Below, in pieces: positions 9,475 to 17,562 of a DNA stretch of 17,562 nt. The translations under genes were made by a program, and so were the position numbers. Source of the DNA: Fragilaria radians (Eukaryota; Bacillariophyta; Fragilariophyceae; Fragilariales; Fragilariaceae); assembly GCA_900642245.1 (NCBI GenBank), contig CAAAJI010000925.1, forward strand, positions 1-17,562, in the 5' to 3' direction. Positions within the stretch are counted from its first letter, which is position 1. Each line of letters opens with the position of its first letter. The notes under the pieces are model-generated. The model ran no database searches and was not told the DNA's origin. It saw only the letters and a list, made by a program, of their open reading frames with translations.

Positions 9475-12400
9475 TTATTTGAACTTCGCCCAGTGAGGAT
9501 GTGGTCCAATATCTTCGATATCTTCTTGAAAACTGACAACACGCCCATATCCTCTTGGCTGATCGTCTCGAAGTGCAGTAATGAAAACCTTCCCAAACTG
9601 TGCTTTAAAAACAGATGAGAAATCATTGGAAAATTCTTCATTTTCATTGTAGGTGAAAAGGTTTAGATCTACGTGTCGTCTTCCATCCCACAAAAGGACA
9701 CAATTGCCCACAGACCAGGTTGCCATCAGAAGATATCCGTCACCGATACTTTCTACCTCAGTAATTTCAGCCTTGTCCATGCCTTTGCTCTCCTCGAACT
9801 CTTCTTCGTGCAAGGTTTTGGTAGTCTGGAGAAGTGCAGCTTTGAGAATTTTGGCCGATAAGCTCACCATTGTTGTATCACTCTTTGGCTCGAATTGTGA
9901 CACAGTTTGATATCCAACTGGCTTTTGGGATTTCCACTGTTCGAATGGTGAGCGTTGATCATAGTCCTGCGGCAAAAAGAAATGCGAAGGCTTCCAATTC
10001 TCATCAAAGGCAAACAGTCCTCCCTTAATGTCTCGAATATCTGATACCAACCCTGTTTTGACTTCAATAGCAGAAACAATGCTCTTGAATTTATTTACAA
10101 AACCTTCATCTCCTGACAGAGTAACACCCAACTCCATAGACGCATCGGTTGTATTGAACAGAACTTCTGCACGGTAATTTGGGTCGTAAAGAACAATATC
10201 CTTTCTAAATCTCTCTAGGAAATTTCGACGCCAAGAGTCTTTTTGCTCAAACATGACAGCCCAGACGAAAAGATTCTTAAGCATCACTTTGAAGCCTTTA
10301 GTTTTTAAGATCTTATAGACAATTCGCGAAAGTGCTAAGGGGCATGTTTGATCCACGATTATGGATCCAATCTTCTTTCCATTTTGGGTTGAATCCATGA
10401 TCATTTTGTACATTTTCTTTTCACATTCTACCATACGGTCCAATGCGCCTTCAGAGAATTCATTCGCAATCTCTGGACACGAGCTCAATGGAACTACTTG
10501 GGTAAATCCAGCGGCATTTAAAATGCCGATGCTGTTACAATGTTCTTGCGATTCTCCACATAAAACAACTGTCAGAACTTCTTTATCTTCCAAAAGCTTC
10601 AAATTCTCCTCCAACATAGCCCCCGCCACAGCCGAGTCTACTGTACTTTCCCTGACAACATCGAAGCGCTTTTCACATGTGTTTCTTAGATGTGGGCCGC
10701 GATGTTTATCGTCCTCTTTCCACGTTTTAACCCCAAATATACCTCCAGCAACAATACGATAGGAGGACGGGACCTTGCTTCCTAGAGCCGCAACAACAGC
10801 CTGCTTTGCTGCATCATGTTTATTGAAGCTGCTCCAGAAATGAATATCAACAGCAGCATAACGCACTTCCGCCCAAGTTCGTACCACGATGTAACCTTCG
10901 TGAAGAACGAGAGTGATAATAGAACCAATGTCAGTTTTCGACGTTGTGCTAGTAACAACATGCAGTCCTTCATTCTCTGTAGCCTTGACTAAAGTATCAA
11001 GTACTACATTGGGATCGGACAAATCAATAGAGATGTCCTCTGCTTCAACTACCAACAAAACACCAGGACTTCTCTTTTGATCTACAGGCTCCTTCTCTGT
11101 TTGTCCTTCTTCCAAGCATAGATGCATAGAAGTGCTATTTCTCCTATAATCATGGAAATATTGATATCTATCCTCAATCTTATCCTGATCTGGGATATAA
11201 AGATTTGGACCAGTAAGATTGTGGTTGATAAGTTCGTCATACATAAAGTCCACCTTATTGCTCCCGAAAATTAAGCATTGAGAACACATAATTGGGACCC
11301 CAGGGAAATGAATTTGGATGCTGCAAATAACAGAAATAAATGTGATGAGCATCACGAATGGCCTACAAGCGTTAAGATTTACATCAGTACTCACCTGTAA
11401 TCGAATATTCCCGCCATCTTCTCCAAGTAAAGCTCATTCTTAACCAAGATTCCATTTGGTTTTAACAGAAGTGATAATGCTTGCATGATATCTAAACCAT
11501 CCGTAACTAGAAACGACATGACTGTCTCAGATAGATCAACTAAAACCATGTCAAAGGAGCCAAAATAATCTTCGGGGAGCATAAGCAAACTCTTCGAAGC
11601 GTCACCAAACCACCATTGAACTTTGGGGTTGTCAAAATGTGGTTGTGTTCCTAAATGCTTGTAACTCAATCGTGTTATCATTTGATCCAATTCAAGTCCA
11701 ACGACGAACTCAAGATTCGGATACTTGATAATCTCGTGCAATAACATGGAGTCACCTCCACCTACCCATAAGACACGGCGAATATCTGGCAAGAAGCGAG
11801 CAGTGTAGTGAACAACCATTTCATGATAATGAGGTCTATATGAGCCGCACATTTGAATAATGCTCTCGATATCAAAGCAGACATTATCATTTTTTGGATC
11901 CTTCCAGTAATCTATCTTTTGATAAAAGGAGTTGAGTTTTTCGATATGATCGAAGCCATCGTAAGACATGCTAACTTCGGTATCGCAAGTGTAAACGGCG
12001 TAATTGGTATCATCTGGTTGCCATGACATGTCATCATAGCGAATCGACAAGGAACAAGAATGATCATCGACTGCACAATCAGGGTCTCTGTCAGTTGGAA
12101 TATCAAGACTTTCAAGCGCATTCTTTAAAGCGCTCACCATGGCTTTTTGATATCCTCGAATAACATTGAGTTCTCCTTCAGGAACAACCGCGTCTTGATC
12201 TGATGAATCCAAAACAATTGCTCCATAATCGATGAGGCGATCTAATTGTTTAACCATGTACTTCCTGGCCTTTGTCCAAGGTTTTGATTCCAGCCAACGT
12301 ACGACAAGTTTCCCATTCTCATCTTGGTCCAATTCAAACGAAATCTTGCTCTTACCAACTCGACCAAAGAACCATCGTTGGGGATAGCTTTCGACGAATC

Positions 12401-13289
12401 CATAATCCCTGAATATCTCCGCTGTTCCATAACCACGAGCCTTGTTTCCACAATCAGCACAGAAATTGTATGACATGTAAATTTCTTCTCCTGCTTGAAT
12501 ATTGCGCGAGGCTTGAACTTTAACATCCTGTTTCTTGTTATGAACCGAGTTAGACTTCGTATTGAGCCACTTTCCATTTCTATGGCTTATCATATCGTAC
12601 ATGGGAATCATGATATCATCCCAACCTCTCTGTAGCAACAGCAACGCTGCGTGTTCTTCGTTTCGATCGTGACTCCCCTCACATTCTGTGTGCCATTCTC
12701 CCTTGATCCAATCAGTGACGTAATCTGGTGGTAAGTCATTTTGCTTGTCATTATCATCTTGGGCTAAAAGTTCGTGCAATAACGCTTGTCCAGCATCCGA
12801 CCAATGACTTGGTAATTGTCCTTGACTTTGAGACTTCAAGTAATTGGTATAAGGTGCATAAAAAGATTTATCTCCGAGCTTCATTTCACGTAAGAGATTG
12901 AAAACAGTAGGACACCAGATCCCACCATACGATTCTTCGTCGTCTTCGGCAGTCAACAAGACAGTACGAGGAATCCCCAGAATTAATTCTTCAGATAAAA
13001 TATCTTCCTTGGCAAACATGCCATAACGAGAATTACTGTCATCTGGAAATTCACGACGAATCTCAACTTTATCGCTCATAATTCCCTTGTTGGATACAAA
13101 CCATTGAATCAAAGAAGAAATCAAGTTTTCACCTTCCGAAGTCACAGAGGATTCACCATCAACGGTGCTAGGAGTACTAGGCATGGATTCTTTTACCTCT
13201 TCATTTAAAGCAATGATCCTACCAAAGAAAATAAACATAATTAGTAGGACAGCGCCATACTTTGACGTGCATCGGTGCACGCAACTCAT
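9475..13289 (-). CDS. Secretory SET / spermidine-synthase-like / AdoMetDC-like fusion protein
   Basis: This 1246-residue protein is made from exon 1 (13289-11395) and exon 2 (11320-9475). The start at 13289 has G at -3 and puts a signal peptide first (hydrophobic residues about 11-28). A frame-extending ATG at 13427 would bury that segment, so I did not choose it. Residues about 75-300 are a Rubisco-LSMT-like SET domain: RYGMFA (88-93), PMYDMISHR (229-237), AGEEIYMSY (266-274), DYGFV (295-299). Residues about 455-690 are an aminopropyltransferase fold: YHEM (488-491), VGGGD (509-513), GLELD (531-535), FGDA (561-564), VDLSE (584-588). Residues about 718-825 resemble bacterial-type AdoMetDC around LHEGYIVVRTWAE (771-783) and YAAVDI, but the pyruvoyl Ser is Gly774, the proton-donor His is Arg779 and the active-site Cys is Trp794. 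Residues about 1157-1229 repeat this fold weakly. Residues 830-1110 are unassigned. The likely role is lysine or polyamine modification in the secretory pathway; the domains are seen, the role is inferred. Confidence 0.8.
11321..11394 (-). other. Spliceosomal intron (74 nt) in the fusion gene
   Basis: The donor is AG|GTGAGT and the acceptor TTATTTGCAG|C. The exon ends give AG + C = Ser632 and join ...GIFDY-S-IQIHFPGVP, which restores a continuous spermidine-synthase-like domain. Without splicing the frame stops at once (TGA inside the donor). The intron happens to be open in the downstream frame and mimics an N-terminal hydrophobic peptide, but its only start there would be a GTG. Confidence 0.9.
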
Positions 13290-14813
13290 CTCTTTTAACA
13301 CCCACTCAAATCGATAAATTAATGTGACGTCTAATAAGTCTTTCCCATGCGAGTATCTTTTTTTCTTGTCCGCATGCTTGATACGAACCCCAGAACAATG
13401 CCAATAAGTGTGAAAAAAACGGCGCAACGTAGATTTAACGGATACCTATTGTCAAGTTGTCAAATTCCGAGAGAAAGATATTTTTCACGAGAGAAATAGG
13501 AATCCCAAGGAACCAGCGAAAATTCCGTTGTGTAGACTCGGGTAACATTATGAGGTACATACTGGTGTCTAAATAGACTATTTTTTCTGAGGTACACACT
13601 GGTGTCTAAATAGACTATTTTTTCTCGTTCCGTCACAACAAAACAAAGTGATTCGTAAAGTTGTCATTCTGCACAAACCTTTCTTTGTCATAAGGGATTT
13701 GGAGCACCTGGGAGACTGGAAACCTTACAAGGGCATCCATACAGTGAAGAGAATTGAAGCAATCTTGAACAAACATCACTTACAAAAAAAGCAAAATACA
13801 ATCGCAGAAACATGTGGAGGTAGTGTGGCCACGAAAAAAAATATAACAACTCTTTATTGTCGGGTCTTGCTAAGACCAGAATATCTGCAGATTTGGCATA
13901 TTGTTAATGCATGGGTCAAATGATGAGGACTAATCATGTCATTAATACATTCATAGGCATTGATATGTTTTCATGTACCTACATTTGAAGTGTTTATTTT
14001 GCTACTAAAGGAGATATTCCATATATTTTTCATGGGTAAAACTTCATAATGAATCCCCATTCATGGATAGCAAAAGTAATTTCATTATGCTTTCATATGT
14101 GGCTGTGATTATGCAAAATGGCATTTTCGTTTGTATGCCTGATACCAAATTGAATTAGTCTTCTTTGTAACATGTTGTATCATGCTTTATCCTCTTTTCA
14201 GGTAGATTTGCATACATGACTTGAATTCTTATGTGTCCGTGTTGCATCAGTTCAATATCTTTTGATCTAAATAGGTTATTGTTGCCTCGTTTTAATGACT
14301 TTCAACCTCAATCTCCGCACCCACCATTTTGAGTAATGTCTTTACTTGGTGCAACATTACCTTTCAATCCTGCTTGCTGCATGCATGTTTTGGATTCAAA
14401 TTTTGTGGACGTCAGTTGTAGCATCTGCGCTCAGTATGGTTTTCAGACAGATTTTCAGTTTTGCAGTTTCATCAATAGCTATAGAATTTTAGATTATCGA
14501 AGTGAAAAAAGTCAAAGAGATTGAATTCAGATAGATTTTAAGTGAATTAGGAACTCAACAGTGCACGTCTTGACCTCTGTACTTTCCTGTAACGTTGTGT
14601 ACAGTCTTAGTCAAATCATCCAAAAAACATGTAGGTGACAGTCAAAATGTGAATGTTCACGTTCAGAGAGTTGCAAATAGTCATTTAATCTTGGAATTAT
14701 CCCTTGAATTTTTTGTAGGTGAGTTGAATATGGTCTTTATGAATTCATCGAGGAAGAAAACGAAAAAGAAAGAGACTTTTAGGACAGTAGTGGAGACAAG
14801 ATATATTACCTGA
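13290..14813. other. Intergenic region between two same-strand genes, with promoter candidates
   Basis: This 1.5-kb spacer carries the presumed promoter of the fusion gene on its left side and the 3' UTR of the cysteine-rich gene on its right. It holds the 37-bp tandem duplication at 13552-13625 and a TGACGTC (CRE-like half-palindrome) at 13325-13331. A plus-strand open frame at 13648-13923 has no ATG and I do not count it as a gene. The stretch at about 13930-14600 is T-rich on the plus strand with no recognisable content. Confidence 0.4.
13552..13625. repeat. Two tandem 37-bp repeats, each with a perfect GTCTA-AA-TAGAC hairpin
   Basis: Units at 13552-13588 and 13589-13625 begin GAGGTACAYACTGGTGTC and differ at one base (T versus C at unit position 9). 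Each contains the inverted repeat GTCTAAATAGAC followed by a T tract. They lie 263-336 bp upstream of the fusion-gene ATG. The near-identity points to a recent duplication. A duplicated transcription-factor site is possible but not shown. Confidence 0.75.
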
Positions 14814-16385
14814 TTATTGACCCATATATTTCTTTTTTTTCTTCAACTTGCCCGATTTTTCTTTCAATTCTTTCTTTCCCTTCCCTGTCTTCTTCTTTCT
14901 CTTCCCTTTCTTTTTTCCCTTTTTGTCTGATATTGTCGGTTTGACCTGATCCACAGTTTCACTTTCATCTCCATTGACGTCATCATCTTCTATACTAATT
15001 GGAGCGGATGATCCATCACAAAATTTACCACAGATAAACGTTTCTTGTATGCATTCACAGACCAGAAAAGGGCAACTTCCCTCATTGTAGGTGCAATAGA
15101 TTTCTTCTGCAAAAAGACATTGTTCATTATCCTTGGATAAATATTTAGGACAAACTGGGTCATTCCATTCGCTGCCGGTGGAAATTGTAGGCGAAGGAAA
15201 AGGGACTACCGGAGAATGAGGCCCAGCCACTGGTGTATTTGTCCCCTCGGAACAAAATTCCTCACAAGCGAAGACACCATTTAAACAGCTACATTCAGTC
15301 GGACAATCTTCTTCATCGTAGTTACATGTTATCCGACTTTGGATGTTGCAAACTTGACCTGGTCTTGGCTTTACGTCAGGGCAAAGTGAGGGGCACATCA
15401 TCGATGGCTCATAACAGCTTACTTTCAAATCATTATCACAGGAGCACACTTTCCTGGGAATGCAATTGTATGCATCAGATGAGGGGCAGCAAAATTCCCC
15501 ATAGGAACAATAATAATCCTGAAATGGAGAACAAGATGCTCCTTGATTGGGCTGAATTTTCGGACATGTGATGGGACACGCATTGTTCGCACACGTAAAT
15601 TTCCCGTCAATACATGTACATGTTTTCTCAGAATCATATGAAAGTCCACCTTCCACTTCATTGCAAAGTAAAGAATCACCATAATTGCATTCAAAACGAC
15701 TATCAATATCACATGAATCCATGTCGTTAGGTGGAGTTTTAGGACATAGTGAAGGGCATGGTATGGAATTCAAGGATTCGGAACAATAGACAGATTGATC
15801 GTCACAGAAGCAAGTCGTTTCAGGAACACAGTTTCCTTCTTCTCCGGGACAACAAAGTTGACCATAATCACAGTTTCCAGAAGCAAAAGGTGAACACTTA
15901 GCACCATTTTTTGGTTGAGTTTTTGGACAAGTTACAGGACAGACATTGTCAATGCATGAAAATGTATTATTGTAACAGGTACACTGTTGTTCGAAATCAA
16001 ACGTCATATTCATATTCTTGCAATGGATTGGATTTCCATAATTACACTGGAATCGACTTTCGAGTGAACAAAAATCGTTTGTGTCTGGCCTTGTCAGCGG
16101 ACACAGGGAAGGGCAAACGATTGGAAGATCCATATCATAGCATGCTACTACATTCGACTCTGAGTCACAATAGCACCTCCTTTCTGGAACACATGTCGTA
16201 TCTTCATTTGGACAACAGAACTCACCGATGTCGCACTCAAACGGAGTCGTGCATACATCATTCGCAATGGGGATAGGAAAAGAACATTGGGGAACTTCAT
16301 TTGCAGCAATACTCTCAGATAGTCCAAGGACCTCTAGCAATGAGATAGAGAGAAATAGGATAAGTATGCTTCTTGACATCGTCAT
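14814..16385 (-). CDS. Secreted cysteine-rich modular protein with lysine-rich C-terminal tail
   Basis: This is a 523-residue single-exon protein. The ATG at 16385 (or the one at 16379, which has A at -3) opens a signal peptide, ILILFLSISLLEVLGL, with a likely cut near SIA-ANE at residue about 28; the frame upstream reaches a TAA and contains only a GTG. Two module types alternate three times. Type A (34-95, 154-214, 275-335) has GEFCCP or GQLCCP, CVPE or CIPR, a CxCD pair and ends CPSLCP. Type B (96-153, 215-274, 336-378) has SRFxCNYG, a CTC or CSC pair and ends CPxTCP in the first two copies. A Pro/Ser linker (381-410) leads to one more B-like unit (411-456), an acidic stretch (464-479) and a tail with 20 Lys in residues 488-519. 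The cysteines suggest disulfide-bonded extracellular domains; the polycationic tail could bind silica, acidic glycans or phosphoproteins. The family is not identified. It is a same-strand neighbour of the SET/aminopropyltransferase fusion. Confidence 0.8.
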   Translation of the reverse strand: MTMSRSILILFLSISLLEVLGLSESIAANEVPQCSFPIPIANDVCTTPFECDIGEFCCPNEDTTCVPERRCYCDSESNVVACYDMDLPIVCPSLCPLTRPDTNDFCSLESRFQCNYGNPIHCKNMNMTFDFEQQCTCYNNTFSCIDNVCPVTCPKTQPKNGAKCSPFASGNCDYGQLCCPGEEGNCVPETTCFCDDQSVYCSESLNSIPCPSLCPKTPPNDMDSCDIDSRFECNYGDSLLCNEVEGGLSYDSEKTCTCIDGKFTCANNACPITCPKIQPNQGASCSPFQDYYCSYGEFCCPSSDAYNCIPRKVCSCDNDLKVSCYEPSMMCPSLCPDVKPRPGQVCNIQSRITCNYDEEDCPTECSCLNGVFACEEFCSEGTNTPVAGPHSPVVPFPSPTISTGSEWNDPVCPKYLSKDNEQCLFAEEIYCTYNEGSCPFLVCECIQETFICGKFCDGSSAPISIEDDDVNGDESETVDQVKPTISDKKGKKKGKRKKKTGKGKKELKEKSGKLKKKKKYMGQ

Positions 16386-17562
16386 TGAGGCGGAAGAATG
16401 AATGTAATCGTAATCCTTCACTGATTATTTGCGTATGCAAAACACCAACACTAAATTCGTTTACTAATTTAACCCGAGCTTGACGAGACAAACTTTGGGG
16501 TCTTGGAAGAATAAAAACATTCAAAGTAAACGACAAAAGTATCTCCATATATATCTTCGTTTTCCTATTGTGCCGCATATTGTGCCGCACCCCAGATGTT
16601 TTTTTTACGAGAGAGCATGTTTCCACCATAATGACAAATGAGAGCGTGACCTGAAATGTCCTCAACACTTGAAATCGGTAATTACTAATGCCACAGTGGG
16701 TGAAGTACTTCATTATGCAACGGAGTTAGAAGATTTTGCATGTTTGTCAATCAACATTTTTGTATTGAAAAAGGATGAAAGGACCTACATATGTAAAGAA
16801 GGTAATCAATACGGCAGTGAGAAATCCATCCAAAAAGAAAGGGCTGCCTAGAGCTGTGCTGATGGTTACCAAACTACTTAAAGGATTGTGCACTATTGTA
16901 TATTGTCATGTATCACCAATATTCATTGCTTTAATTCTCATAAAGTTAAGTTGTCATTTGTAAATTTGAGAAAAGGCAAAATTGAGAAGAATAAAATAAA
17001 GCATTGGAATAATGAGAACAGGTATCTAAACACTAAAACAAAATTAAATACTAGAGTAGCACTTAAAATATCAATGTTACAACTGTTTGTGAATAGTCCT
17101 CTCAACAGACATGTAAAATGAATAAAATATCGTTATTTCTCATGACTAATAATACTAGCACAAACACATTGCAAAGTAAACAAATGTATACAGATACTCA
17201 TTACTGTTCATAACTTGTAAGACTCATGCTAGTTTCATATTCTGTGATATGTGAATTCAATCCAAGATTATTCTCAAACAAAAACTTTAATGCTTTTGTT
17301 GAGTGATATGACACATATTCACTTTCTTTGGTGCAATTACTTTTCAATCCAAAATTTCATCTTTCTTGTACACTTTCATCACAAGAGGTGGTCCCATACA
17401 AGATTTGAAGATTCATAGAAAACTCCAAAAATTATCAATTAACTCTTGGTATCCAACCTTCTTGACTTAGTGAATTCTTTTTCATATTACTTTACTCTTG
17501 ATTACATCATTCTTTGTCTTTTGAATACAGTTTGACTATGCTAAAACAGCAGTTTTGTGAAG
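16386..17562. other. Upstream region of the cysteine-rich gene and gene-free right end
   Basis: The first few hundred bases should hold the promoter and 5' UTR of the minus-strand gene. Open frames on both strands here are short, AT-driven and lack domain-like composition. A 12-bp tandem duplication lies at 16567-16590. From about 16700 to the end I see no gene, RNA or mobile element I can support. Confidence 0.4.
16567..16590. repeat. Two tandem 12-bp repeats (ATTGTGCCGCAY)
   Basis: ATTGTGCCGCAT is followed directly by ATTGTGCCGCAC. The pair lies about 180-205 bp upstream of the cysteine-rich gene's ATG and is GC-richer than its surroundings. It could be a duplicated regulatory site or simple slippage. 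Confidence 0.6.

Noticed and set aside
11321..11394. An apparent N-terminal hydrophobic peptide in front of the exon-2 frame, suggesting a separate secreted AdoMetDC-like protein
   Set aside because: These codons lie between a GTGAGT donor and a TTTGCAG acceptor, start with GTG rather than ATG, and splicing restores a continuous spermidine-synthase-like domain. It is translated intron.
13290..13427. A 46-residue N-terminal extension of the fusion protein from the ATG at 13427
   Set aside because: It places a charged, unremarkable stretch before the signal peptide. The ATG at 13289 has a better context and puts the hydrophobic segment at the N-terminus.
16386..16421. A 12-residue N-terminal extension of the cysteine-rich protein
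   Set aside because: It would start with GTG, which is not expected in a eukaryotic nuclear gene; ATGs at 16385 and 16379 lie right before the signal peptide.
16315..16713. A 132-residue minus-strand frame
   Set aside because: It overlaps the signal-peptide part of the cysteine-rich gene in another frame and has no domain-like pattern; it is probably promoter and 5' UTR sequence.
16669..17121. Plus-strand frames of 60-77 residues at the right end, considered as a transposon remnant
   Set aside because: Their translation shows none of the ordered RT, integrase or RNase H motifs that make the 8150-9040 fragment convincing.
1..17562. tRNA genes, CRISPR arrays, bacterial operon signals
   Set aside because: No paired A and B boxes, no regularly spaced repeats and no ribosome-binding sites were seen; introns and signal peptides show a eukaryotic nuclear locus.

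Overview
The window is nuclear DNA from a eukaryote, most likely a diatom or a closely related stramenopile. The DNA is AT-rich. Long coding blocks are interrupted by rare introns of 73-74 nt with GTAAGT or GTGAGT donors. Two protein types also point this way: a fused SET / aminopropyltransferase / AdoMetDC-like protein, and a large bacterial-looking STAND ATPase. The taxonomic call is an inference; no rRNA or organellar marker is present.

Layout from left to right. Positions 2-541 (+) hold the 3' end of a CxxC-rich, probably zinc-binding protein. Positions 1365-1619 (-) encode an 84-residue single-pass membrane microprotein. About 2.1 kb without a recognisable gene follows. Positions 3709-6917 (-) encode a STAND-type AAA ATPase with a helical-repeat C-terminus, one 73-nt intron and an apparent one-base frameshift near 4207. 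Positions about 8150-9040 (+) are a heavily decayed Ty3/Gypsy pol fragment, still readable through RT and into RNase H. Positions 9475-13289 (-) encode a 1246-residue secretory-pathway fusion protein split by one 74-nt intron. Positions 14814-16385 (-) encode a secreted protein of alternating cysteine-rich modules ending in a lysine tail. The last 1.2 kb holds no gene I can support.

The most interesting part is the right half. The fusion protein has a signal peptide, a Rubisco-LSMT-like SET domain, a spermidine-synthase-like domain and two AdoMetDC-like segments. The first AdoMetDC-like segment has lost all three catalytic residues (Ser to Gly, His to Arg, Cys to Trp). Diatom silaffins carry methylated lysines and lysine-linked polyamine chains, so one secretory protein joining a SET domain to an aminopropyltransferase fold is a natural candidate for lysine or polyamine modification in biosilica formation. 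Its same-strand neighbour is a secreted protein with 20 lysines in a 32-residue tail, which is a plausible substrate or partner. This link is an inference from domain content and adjacency. Short tandem duplications lie upstream of both genes and are candidate regulatory sites.
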